From assembly GCF_005402965.1 (NCBI RefSeq), contig NZ_BJCF01000016.1, positions 1-64,000 on the forward strand: a stretch of DNA of 64,000 nucleotides, given 5' to 3'. The number at the start of each line of letters is the position of its first letter. The first letter of the stretch is position 1. A program made the position numbers and the translations under genes. The notes under the pieces are model-generated. The model had not been told where the DNA came from, made no database searches, and worked only from the letters and a program-made list of their open reading frames with translations. Shown here one piece after another: positions 36,552 through 44,010 of this stretch. Source of the DNA: Dolichospermum planctonicum (GTDB taxonomy: Bacteria > Cyanobacteriota > Cyanobacteriia > Cyanobacteriales > Nostocaceae).

Positions 36552-37580
36552 CTAACTCATGCTTTGACTGTGAGTTTTTTCTCGCACTTTTCGAGTATTT
36601 TCCTCGATGGTTTTTACTAGTTTGGTAACATCTTCTGGAGTTTTGACTGCTTGCGCTGGGGGAATAGCAGCAGGCCAAACTTTGACTAATTCTCCAAAAG
36701 CTGTATCTATGGCTTTGTGTGCTTCGGGATTTTCTTGGATCATTTGGTTAGAAATACTTTTATATATTTCTTGAGAATAGATTACAAAGCCACGAGAATC
36801 TTGATATTCAATGGGGGCGGTAATTTTACCTTTTGCTACCGCTGCACCATATTCTGAGTTAGCGGCATCTAATAAACTGTTGATTACTGGTAGAATAAAT
36901 TCCGGTTGGCTACGTTGTTCGGTTGGTAAAACAGCGATCGCATTATCAACAGCTTGCATAGCAGTGGTAAAATTAGTTTTTATTTTAGCATCCTTGGGAT
37001 TAGATTTGACTAAATCTGTTAAACTGACTAAGTTGCTTTTAAATTCTTTAACTTTACGTTCTTCTAATTGTTCTTCAATATCAATATAAATCTCTTCTAC
37101 TGGGTGTCCAATATGGGGTTGAGCTTGTTTGGGTTGATTTTGATCTAACAGTTCTTGGGCTACCAAAAGATGTCCTTTCATTAATCCCAATTTTGTCATA
37201 TAGTCAATATCTTTGGCTTCACCTGTTAACACCACTTCCTCCACTGTCACCATATCTTTGATTTGGTCAAACTGTGGTTGAGTAATTACTTTTTTGCTGA
37301 CTAAGTCTTCGGAACTAGCGTAAGGACGGTTAGCCTGAATTTTATTTGATAAAGCCGGAATTCCTAATGTGGCCTCCAATTTATCTAACTGCGACAAAAT
37401 TGCATTATTGATATTAATTTTAGCTTTACCACTATGACCGCTATGGGTGCTAGTTTCTGTCGCTTGGGCTACAGTTGGTGTTGATTTAATATCTGATTTT
37501 ACTTTATTGCCGGTACAAGAACTCAAGGAAATTAAGGTACAAGCAGCAATAGACAAGAATAAATAACGGAATTTAATCAT
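36552..37580 (-). CDS. Lipoprotein with ComEA-type helix-hairpin-helix and HPVEE motif, EfeO/M75-like candidate
   Basis: A 342-aa exported lipoprotein: signal peptide from MIKFRYLFLSIAACTLISL, lipobox LSSC near residue 19. A Ser/Thr-rich linker follows, then two ComEA-like helix-hairpin-helix motifs (INNAILSQLDKLEATLGI, NRPYASSEDLVSKKVI). The C-terminal 200 residues are helical and contain GHPVEEIYIDIEE; HxxE is the metal motif of the M75/imelysin domain of EfeO. The M75 assignment is my inference from that motif, the helical pattern and the iron-permease neighbour. Start ATG 37580, with GGAG 9 bases upstream; the frame extends to TTG 37640 without support. Confidence 0.7.
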   Translation of the reverse strand: MIKFRYLFLSIAACTLISLSSCTGNKVKSDIKSTPTVAQATETSTHSGHSGKAKININNAILSQLDKLEATLGIPALSNKIQANRPYASSEDLVSKKVITQPQFDQIKDMVTVEEVVLTGEAKDIDYMTKLGLMKGHLLVAQELLDQNQPKQAQPHIGHPVEEIYIDIEEQLEERKVKEFKSNLVSLTDLVKSNPKDAKIKTNFTTAMQAVDNAIAVLPTEQRSQPEFILPVINSLLDAANSEYGAAVAKGKITAPIEYQDSRGFVIYSQEIYKSISNQMIQENPEAHKAIDTAFGELVKVWPAAIPPAQAVKTPEDVTKLVKTIEENTRKVREKTHSQSMS

Positions 37581-37800
37581 TTTTACTCCAAAATAGGGAT
37601 TTAAGTCAAAGTTTTGGCTATTTTTCTGATATCCAGTCAAAAACCAATAAATATTCGCAATAGCTATCTATGGTAATTTACCATAAATAAAAGTTTTTAT
37701 CAACTAGTTTAGAGAAATTGAGTATAATTTGAATATTTTATTTTTATTTTCTCTTAATGCTCCGACTTCAAGGTATTAAAGCTTATAATCTAATTGGGTA

Positions 37801-37830
37801 CTCATTCCCAGGTGGCCGCCTGGAAATGAG
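37801..37830. repeat. CATTCCCAGG-type dispersed palindrome
   Basis: CTCATTCCCAGG and CCTGGAAATGAG form a 12-bp stem with one mismatch around a TGGCCG loop. It is related to the element at 11401-11425. Confidence 0.8.
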
Positions 37831-37897
37831 AAACTAAAAACAAGAAAACCTAGTTAGACTCCATTGCAAATGCTTGTGTCAAAGCTGCATGGGGTCT

Positions 37898-38110
37898 TTA
37901 CTTTGCAGAATCGGAGTAATATTTGCTTTCAGCGGGTAAGGACTTAATATAAAAGCCCTTAAACTTTTCTTTCTGGCTAACGCGCATCATAGATGTAGGA
38001 TAAGTAACAGTCAAGAGAGAAAAAACCCCAACTAAAAGCCAGATATATTTGTGTAAATCTCTCCCTGATATCTTTTCTTTGCTAGTATTCTCTGTTGTTT
38101 GTGTTTGCAT
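37898..38110 (-). CDS. Small single-span membrane protein in the iron locus
   Basis: A 70-aa protein: polar N-terminus (MQTQTTENTSKEKISGRD), one membrane helix (YIWLLVGVFSLLTVTYPTSM, about 22-41) and a basic, Tyr/Ser-rich outer tail. No family recognised. It lies 28 bases after the upstream membrane gene and shares its strand, so it is probably part of the same operon. A small accessory subunit is a guess. Confidence 0.6.
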   Translation of the reverse strand: MQTQTTENTSKEKISGRDLHKYIWLLVGVFSLLTVTYPTSMMRVSQKEKFKGFYIKSLPAESKYYSDSAK

Positions 38111-38138
38111 AATTCAGTCCTTTGATTTTTTGCTTGAT

Positions 38139-38615
38139 TTAGGTTAATGGTAAATAGGGAAAAAGAGGATGCCAACTCATTGCTGTAGCAGCAACCATTA
38201 AGGCAAACAGCCAAAAAAATATCGTTCTCGATTTAATCTTTTTGTTGTTCCAAAGTAGGGAAAGAATAGCCCAACTCACCAACCAACTAATAAGTAAGAT
38301 TGTTTCTTTCCCAGAATAACTGCCAATATTACCCCACATTTTACTGGGGTTATGGCTGCCTGGTATCCAACTTCCCAATGACCAAATCATTTTCTCTATG
38401 TTTTTATTAGTATCAGAAAAATGATGTGCCACCATCATTGTAAAACATCCAATTGCTGCACTAATTAAAGCTGCCGCTGCCGGTCCAGAAACCGTTGGTG
38501 GATGATTTGAACCTGCTGCTAAAAATCGGGGAAATTGTTTACATGACTGCCAAAATCTACCATATATAGGTTTTGGTTCTGGTGCGATTTCAGAAAATTG
38601 AGATTGTTTATTCAT
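38139..38615 (-). CDS. Membrane protein of unknown function in the iron locus
   Basis: A 158-aa protein with three probable helices (about 44-65, 103-123 and 132-152). Conserved-looking histidines lie near helix ends (MMVAHHFSD, AMSWHPLFPY), and a GSHNPSKMWGNIG loop lies between helices 1 and 2. The first codon of the open frame is TTG 38618, but ATG 38615 follows directly and has GAGG 8 bases upstream, so I start there. Histidines at membrane faces would fit a haem or metal role, which is inferred only. 34 bases separate it from the gene before. Confidence 0.6.
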   Translation of the reverse strand: MNKQSQFSEIAPEPKPIYGRFWQSCKQFPRFLAAGSNHPPTVSGPAAAALISAAIGCFTMMVAHHFSDTNKNIEKMIWSLGSWIPGSHNPSKMWGNIGSYSGKETILLISWLVSWAILSLLWNNKKIKSRTIFFWLFALMVAATAMSWHPLFPYLPLT

Positions 38616-38649
38616 CAAATAATCCTCAAGAATTTAATTACAAAGCTAA

Positions 38650-39309
38650 TTACAAAGCGTGAATTTTAGCGACACCAATTCCAGTTACTAAACCACCCAT
38701 GGCAAAAAACATCATGGCTATTAAAGCCACACAAGTAGCTGTGAGAACGGGACGGTTTTGTTTTTCTAAAATTGAGTCGCCATATTGCCATAAAATCCAG
38801 CTACAAGCTACCCCTAATGGCAAGGTAAATAAAACGCTAAATTCGTGGTATTCCATAAGTACATATTGGACTAAAGGGGAGTTTTCTTTTAGCCAAGCTC
38901 TTGCACCACCAAATTCTATTCCAGCCCGATAACGCATATATGCTAAATTGCCTGTAGCGATACCCAAAAATGCAATTACACTAGACCAAAATGTTAGGGT
39001 ACGCATCTGCGGTAATATCTTACTTGCACCTCGTAGCAAGGGAAAGGCTAAATGTCCTGTATACACAGCAACAACTGTTGCCAGCAATGCTCCTACGCCG
39101 TGAATTGTGCCTATGGAACGCTGCCAAGGGCTGGGATGTAAAAGATTAAAAAATGGCAAAAATAGAAACATTCCTGCTGATAAAATACTCAATCCATACA
39201 CAGTAACTTTGGCGATATCTAGCTGTTTGGGAAAGGTTTCTGAAGTTGAATTAATGCCTGAGTCTAACACTATCAATGCTCCTGTAATGATGTGATCAAA
39301 AATCCTCAT
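38650..39309 (-). CDS. Five-helix membrane protein, DUF4079/cytochrome b561-like candidate
   Basis: A 219-aa protein with five predicted helices: YGLSILSAGMFLFLPFFNLL, GALLATVVAVYTGHLAFPLL, SSVIAFLGIATGNLAYM, SVLFTLPLGVACSWILW and VALIAMMFFAMGGLVTGIGV. Histidines occur in pairs that could bind haem: IHGVGA, TGHLAF, MEYHEF and AKIHAL. The plan suggests a b-type cytochrome or DUF4079-like protein, so it could supply electrons or reduce ferric iron. The family call is tentative. It begins the run of three small membrane genes; ATG 39309, no obvious ribosome site. Confidence 0.55.
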   Translation of the reverse strand: MRIFDHIITGALIVLDSGINSTSETFPKQLDIAKVTVYGLSILSAGMFLFLPFFNLLHPSPWQRSIGTIHGVGALLATVVAVYTGHLAFPLLRGASKILPQMRTLTFWSSVIAFLGIATGNLAYMRYRAGIEFGGARAWLKENSPLVQYVLMEYHEFSVLFTLPLGVACSWILWQYGDSILEKQNRPVLTATCVALIAMMFFAMGGLVTGIGVAKIHAL

Positions 39310-39700
39310 TCAATTACCAAAATCTCTATTTCACCTATAACTGCTAAATTTACCCCAAATAACTCCTAAGTTTGGGAATTTTTTTAGCAGAATTAACTTT
39401 GTCTGATGTGCTATTAATTTGATAATCGGATGATATTTTTGTGATTATTAAATCATACATTCTTTTAGCAAAAAAGAATTTTTTTTATTTTTTTATTTTT
39501 TATATTTTCCTTTATTTATGATAATTATTACTTATATATGAAGCTAATAAATTTGTCAGAATATGAAAATTTATAGAACTATAATAGAACTATATTTGAT
39601 CTGGGAACGGGTTTTTAGATAAAAACTTGATTCCATAAATATTTTAGTCTCAATATATTTTCAAAATATAAAATTCCTAACTTTTTCAATACTCAAAGTT
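39310..39700. other. AT-rich intergenic region in the iron locus
   Basis: No gene seen. There are long runs of T around 39478-39505. TGATAATTATTACTTAT at about 39519 shares part of the Fur-box hexamers (GATAAT), so iron regulation through Fur is possible but weakly supported. Confidence 0.35.
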
Positions 39701-40705
39701 TTAGGAGTCTTTTTCTGAAATTACTGCAAATTGTCCCATACAACCGCTTTCAGCGATCGCATCTTGGTGAGGATGAAACATATACTTACCTGGATACTTA
39801 AAAGCAAATTCTAAAATATGTCTTTCTGCTACACCCATGGTTAAAACATCCGTTTTTACACTGGGATTCATTGTCATTCCCGAAGGATAAACATCGAAGA
39901 AATTAGCGTGAAGATGAAACGTTACAGCGGGGTCAAATTCAATAATATTCAAAACATAGGCACGAATTAACTGATTTTGATAAATTTGAATAGGATGGTG
40001 CATATAATGATGTGGCACGCCATTAAAAGCATAATACTCATTGCGGTTATCATCATTTACATCATAGCCAGACATGATTAAAACAATTTCGTCAGCAGGG
40101 GGACGGGGTTTAGGAGGATCAATAATAAACATTCCATACAATCCCTTGGCAACGTGACGAGTAACCGGAGCGACATGACAGTGATATAAATGAACGCCAT
40201 AGGGTTCGGCATCAAATTCATATATAGTTGCTTTACCATTACCTATGGGTTTAATACCATCCATTTCAGCGGGATGAACTCCATGAAAGTGCAAAGAATG
40301 GGAATGTCCAGCATTATTGAGAAAAAGTATTCTTATTTTTTCTCCTTCCTTAGCCCGGAGTGTGGGGCCAGGAATGCGCCCATTTAAATCCCAAATGTTA
40401 TAGGAGACAGCGCTATTCAGCTGAATGGTGGAAGTACCAGCAATTAAGCGAAATTCCCGGACTGTGCGCCCATTTTCCTGTTTAATTGTCCCATAATCAA
40501 AATCTCGTAACACCTGCATGGGGTTAGTAGCACCATTAGAAGCTGTTATTTTCATGGGTGGTATTTTGACACTGGCATAATTTTTGCTGTTTAACATTTG
40601 CCAAATTGTCCCTGTCGTGATCATGAATGCACCGGAAAGTCCCAGTTGTAGCAGTTGACGACGATGCCAAATTTTATCTTTACTCTCAGTAAAGTTGTCA
40701 GACAT
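39701..40705 (-). CDS. Tat-exported two-domain multicopper oxidase, putative ferroxidase
   Basis: A 334-aa periplasmic copper enzyme. Twin-arginine signal HRRQLLQLGLSGAFM at residues 14-28. All cupredoxin copper motifs are visible: SLHFHGVHPAEMDG, VHLYHCHVAPVTRHVAKGLYG, TFHLHANFFDV and MFHPHQDAIAESGCMGQF. The length and order fit two-domain laccase/nitrite-reductase-like oxidases. In this neighbourhood, oxidation of Fe(II) before import through the FTR1 protein is the likely role; nitrite reduction or general laccase activity are alternatives. I start at ATG 40705, because the longer form from 40753 adds 16 residues before the Tat signal. Confidence 0.85.
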   Translation of the reverse strand: MSDNFTESKDKIWHRRQLLQLGLSGAFMITTGTIWQMLNSKNYASVKIPPMKITASNGATNPMQVLRDFDYGTIKQENGRTVREFRLIAGTSTIQLNSAVSYNIWDLNGRIPGPTLRAKEGEKIRILFLNNAGHSHSLHFHGVHPAEMDGIKPIGNGKATIYEFDAEPYGVHLYHCHVAPVTRHVAKGLYGMFIIDPPKPRPPADEIVLIMSGYDVNDDNRNEYYAFNGVPHHYMHHPIQIYQNQLIRAYVLNIIEFDPAVTFHLHANFFDVYPSGMTMNPSVKTDVLTMGVAERHILEFAFKYPGKYMFHPHQDAIAESGCMGQFAVISEKDS

Positions 40706-40753
40706 AAGACTAATAGGGGTATGCAGGTACGGTAAATTGCAAATAATTTGCAA

Positions 40754-41032
40754 TTAGCTTTATATATATTAAAGGAATCAGGAATTATTGTCAATAACTT
40801 GGAAAAATAATTTTCAGGACTATTTATGATATATTGGTTCATTTACCGCTGACTAGAGAACAAATGGCACTTGCACCCTAGTACATTGGGGATTACAGCG
40901 GATACAATGGCGACTGTGGGAAACTTTGAGCAAATTTAGCGGTTGAGGTCAAGGATAGCACTACAGGGGCAGCTATTAAAGATGTAAGATTGCGAGTAAA
41001 AGCGATCGCTTTGGAAGATAATTTAACAGTAT
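40754..41032. other. Intergenic stretch with a possible gene remnant (plus strand)
   Basis: Frame from about 40930 reads LAVEVKDSTTGAAIKDVRLR onward and continues to a TGA near 41111, inside the 3' end of the Uma2 gene. Upstream the same stretch is broken by stops (after MALAP and after CGKL). It has no start with a ribosome site. It may be the decayed end of an unknown gene. Confidence 0.3.
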
Positions 41033-41608
41033 TTAGACAAGAGGTAGCATCTGGAAAACTACAATTTCTAAATCAGGAAAATCTAAAGGAGATATGTTTT
41101 GATGTTCTGTGATAATTTCTCGATTTTGATAACCTTCTGCTGTGGGATTTCTAAATACAATTAACTCGCGTTTCACTACATCTAATACCCAATAATCCTT
41201 AATTCCTGCTTGAGAATAAGCTTTAGCTTTGATTTCTGTATCTAGTTTTAAACTACTATCTGCAACTTCGATAATTAAATAAATTTCTGCTGGAGTAGGA
41301 TGATGATCTGCATAGTCTAGGGGATCTATTTTCACTACAGCAATATCTGGTTCTGGTTCAGACCTTTCATTTAATTTTACAGGGTCTTGAATAGCTATGC
41401 AAGCTTTATGACCAATTCTATTTTCCAACAACTTATATGTTCTTCCCACTGCTGAACGGTGGGCTGTTCCTTTAGCAATCATCCAGATTATTTTCCCCTC
41501 TAATAATTCTACCCGTTCACTTGGTTCAAATATTCCTGCTTCAGCCATTCTGTGGTATTCATCAACAGTCCACAGCCGTAATTGTAAGGGTGATTCTGTG
41601 GTTTGCAT
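41033..41608 (-). CDS. Uma2-family (DUF820) PD-(D/E)XK nuclease-like protein
   Basis: A 191-aa protein with the compact Uma2 pattern: TVDEYHRMAEAGIFEPSERV at the start, EPDIAVVKIDPLDYA, PAEIYLIIEVADSSLKLD, KAKAYSQAGIKDYWVLDV and LDFPDLEIVV at the end. Acidic and Lys residues of the PD-(D/E)XK fold are present. Biological role unsettled. ATG 41608. It shares little length or N-terminal sequence with the other Uma2 gene at 8538, so the two are not recent duplicates. Confidence 0.88.
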   Translation of the reverse strand: MQTTESPLQLRLWTVDEYHRMAEAGIFEPSERVELLEGKIIWMIAKGTAHRSAVGRTYKLLENRIGHKACIAIQDPVKLNERSEPEPDIAVVKIDPLDYADHHPTPAEIYLIIEVADSSLKLDTEIKAKAYSQAGIKDYWVLDVVKRELIVFRNPTAEGYQNREIITEHQNISPLDFPDLEIVVFQMLPLV

Positions 41609-41745
41609 AGTTAATTAAGGTGAATATTTATTCACTATTATATGATATTTTATTTGTCTGAATCAGGATTTACAGGATTTCAGGATTTACAGGATTTTTT
41701 ATGAGATAATATAAACAAAGACTTAAACCTGATTCTCACAGCTAT

Positions 41746-42813
41746 TTAATCTATCTTTACTAGTTGAGCGATGGTTGGATCAAGTATCTTTTGACCTCGT
41801 TCATTGAACCTAATTGCTAAAGATACTTTGTTTCCTAATCCAAAAACATGAGTTATTTGACCAGTACCAAATGTTTTGTGCATTACATGATCACCTACAT
41901 TCCAGAGTTGCTGTAATTGTTTGTGAGATTTATTATTCTCTTGCAGTTCAAGTTCTCTAATTCTATCCAGAGCATATTTATAAAACTTCTGATCACCTTG
42001 TCTATAAGATAAATCAGCAGCTTGTTTAACATCCTCAATTGCACCTTGGTTATCTCCCAAAAAATATCGTGCTTGTCCCCGGTTTTTGTAAATAACAGCA
42101 TCATTAGGATTTATTAGTAAGGCTTGATTATAATGAAAAACAGCACCTTCATAATCTTTTTTATCAAGACATTCATCGCCTAAACTGATATATTTATCAG
42201 AATCGTAAGATACTAAACTATCTAAATAACCACGCAAACCACCAGAATAAAGTAATTCATCTATTCCTACTATAGCTTCATTAAAAGCAGATTTAATTAT
42301 ATTGGTTGGTAAAAAACCAACCATAATCAAACGATAGTCTTTTTCCATTTCACTAAATTCTTCTTGACATAAAATACAAACTAAAACAGCATTTTTTTCA
42401 ATTTCTTCTCGGCTAATTGACCATTTAATTGTGTCAAAATTCCCATAACGGGCTTTAACCTGAATACCAATTGATGAATCAGACGTTAAGGTAAAATCAA
42501 TTTTTCCATCTCCACCAATGCGTTTTTCATAATCAACCTCAGTTACAAAATCACCTAAACGGATTTTAACAACTTCCTCACCCAGCTTTCCCTTCATATT
42601 GTTGATAAAGACATCACGAATAGGATTTGAAGAAGTGCGTCTATATTTTTCAGCCATATCCCAGCAAAAATCCCGTAATTGCTGTAACTTCTCTCCAGAG
42701 ATAACCGTCAACTCACTATGCTGGCCTTCCTTCTCACAATGGAGTAAGTCACCAGATTTCAGTCTTTGAATAAAATCAGTCTGCTGTGCTTTGAGTATAG
42801 TTGTCCAGTCCAT
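41746..42813 (-). CDS. Nuclease-like domain, TPRs and PcrA/UvrD-type C-terminal Tudor domain
   Basis: A 355-aa soluble protein with an unusual order. Residues 75-150 look like a PD-(D/E)XK/DUF4365-type nuclease: MKGKLGEEVVKIRLG, GGDGKIDFTLTSD, IGIQVKARYG (Glu, Asp, QxK). Then two to three TPRs (about 205-275; KDYEGAVFHYNQALLINPND). The last 50 residues, WNVGDHVMHKTFGTGQITHV through IRFNERGQKILDPTIAQLVKI (parts), match the Tudor-like C-terminus of PcrA/UvrD helicases, which binds RNA polymerase. No helicase motor is present. It may be a defence or repair nuclease. ATG 42813. Confidence 0.65.
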   Translation of the reverse strand: MDWTTILKAQQTDFIQRLKSGDLLHCEKEGQHSELTVISGEKLQQLRDFCWDMAEKYRRTSSNPIRDVFINNMKGKLGEEVVKIRLGDFVTEVDYEKRIGGDGKIDFTLTSDSSIGIQVKARYGNFDTIKWSISREEIEKNAVLVCILCQEEFSEMEKDYRLIMVGFLPTNIIKSAFNEAIVGIDELLYSGGLRGYLDSLVSYDSDKYISLGDECLDKKDYEGAVFHYNQALLINPNDAVIYKNRGQARYFLGDNQGAIEDVKQAADLSYRQGDQKFYKYALDRIRELELQENNKSHKQLQQLWNVGDHVMHKTFGTGQITHVFGLGNKVSLAIRFNERGQKILDPTIAQLVKID

Positions 42814-42996
42814 TTGTCAAAACTCACCTTTATCTGGCAAAAAGTATTTATTCTATTATTCCCTATTAAGCAACAAAAAGCACTAATCTAGATCACATTG
42901 CAGTTTTTTGAGTCCAACCGAAAAGTATTGAATCCTCAAACCCTAAAAACGCAACTCAAGCAAACATCCTGTAAATCCTTAAATCCTGGATATCCT

Positions 42997-43023
42997 GATA
43001 TGGCTACGCCACGCTTCGCTATC
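42997..43023. repeat. REP-like element, copy 3
   Basis: GATATGGCTACGCCACGCTTCGCTATC, family of 17547 and 32297. It lies between the nuclease-TPR gene and xisI, next to degenerate CCTGTAAATCCT repeats. Confidence 0.8.
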
Positions 43024-43040
43024 AGACAATTGAGATTTAA

Positions 43041-43373
43041 TTAACTAACAGCAAAATCTGTATATTTGCGGACTGAAGGCAATTGAAAACCTAAAACAAT
43101 ATCTTCTTTTGGTACACCTAATTCAACCAATTCATTAGCAATTCCCACCTCTGTACCATCCTGCTGAATCCAGATTTTATCATCAATAATATCTAGATGT
43201 AAAACAGGTCCATAAATACGAGTTTGATCACGCCAACCTAGATAAATTAATTGATAATGGTTATTTTCAAGATCAAAAATTGTCTGTGCTTGAATGCGTT
43301 TATCCCAAACCATACTAGCGTGTTGTTTCAGTAAGTTCTGAATATATTGCCGATATTCTTCTAATTTTGCCAT
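43041..43373 (-). CDS. xisI: XisI-like protein
   Basis: A 110-aa protein of the XisI family: EEYRQYIQNLLKQHA, NNHYQLIYLGWRDQTRIYGP, WIQQDGTEVGIANELVELGV and GFQLPSVRKYTDFA are the family landmarks. In Anabaena PCC 7120, XisH and XisI are needed with the recombinase XisF for excision of the fdxN element in heterocysts. Here no xisF or fdxN is in view, and many cyanobacteria carry xisHI pairs far from any such element, so the function here is open. Its start overlaps the xisH stop by 13 bases. Confidence 0.92.
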   Translation of the reverse strand: MAKLEEYRQYIQNLLKQHASMVWDKRIQAQTIFDLENNHYQLIYLGWRDQTRIYGPVLHLDIIDDKIWIQQDGTEVGIANELVELGVPKEDIVLGFQLPSVRKYTDFAVS

Positions 43374-43810
43374 TCTGCTATTACCTCTTTTTCAATATTA
43401 TAAACTACTAAATAAAGTTGATTCATTTTAATCACTGCTTGAATAAAAGGCAGTATAAAAAATTCATTGTAAACAGTAATAGGAACTGCTAAATATAATG
43501 TCCGTTCTGGTTCTTGTTCTTGTAAAGCAAGACGATAAATTATAAATTGTCCTAATGCAGCATAAAGTTCTGTAATTTTTGAAGGATTAAGAAAACTTTT
43601 GATTTCTATAGCTATTTTTTGTCCTTCTTTTTCGGCTGCAATAACTTTTTCTGCTCCTAAATCAATATATAATTCTAATGTTCCCGCTTGCAATGGATAA
43701 GGATCATGACTGATGAACCAGCCCTCTTTTTCTAGTGCTGTTTTGACAATGTTATGAAAAGCATCTTTAGCTAATCTCTTGCAGCGGATAGAAATCTGAG
43801 AAGATGTCAT
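43361..43810 (-). CDS. xisH: XisH-like protein
   Basis: A 149-aa protein of the XisH family: HNIVKTALEKEGWFISHDPY, YIDLGAEKVIAAEKEGQKIA and IEIKSFLNPSKITELYAALGQ (the first residues of a longer block). Asp and the ExK in IAIEIKSF fit a PD-(D/E)XK endonuclease-type fold. It is translated just before xisI with a 13-base overlap, so the products are likely stoichiometric partners. It diverges from the cobalt/nickel importer operon. Confidence 0.92.
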   Translation of the reverse strand: MTSSQISIRCKRLAKDAFHNIVKTALEKEGWFISHDPYPLQAGTLELYIDLGAEKVIAAEKEGQKIAIEIKSFLNPSKITELYAALGQFIIYRLALQEQEPERTLYLAVPITVYNEFFILPFIQAVIKMNQLYLVVYNIEKEVIAEWQN

Positions 43811-44010
43811 AAATATTTATAAATGTTAATAATTCACAAAATAAATATATAATTTGACGTATTTTTTATTACAAAAATTCTCTAAATAAAATCCCAAAAC
43901 ATCTACCAATAGGGTATTCTCAAGACAGATAAATTTTAGTTTGCTATTAATTTTGTTAATTGTTACATAGCTGAAATTAGTGTAAAGAAAACACAAAAGT
44001 AGGACTTTTC

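Noticed and set aside
41033-41608. Recent duplicate of the Uma2 gene at 8538
   Set aside because: Length, N-terminus and C-terminus differ; only the shared family core matches.
43041-43810. An fdxN excision element
   Set aside because: xisH and xisI are present, but no xisF, fdxN or nif gene lies in the window.
43811-44010. Cobalamin riboswitch upstream of cbiM
   Set aside because: No B12-box-like sequence and the leader is short and AT-rich.
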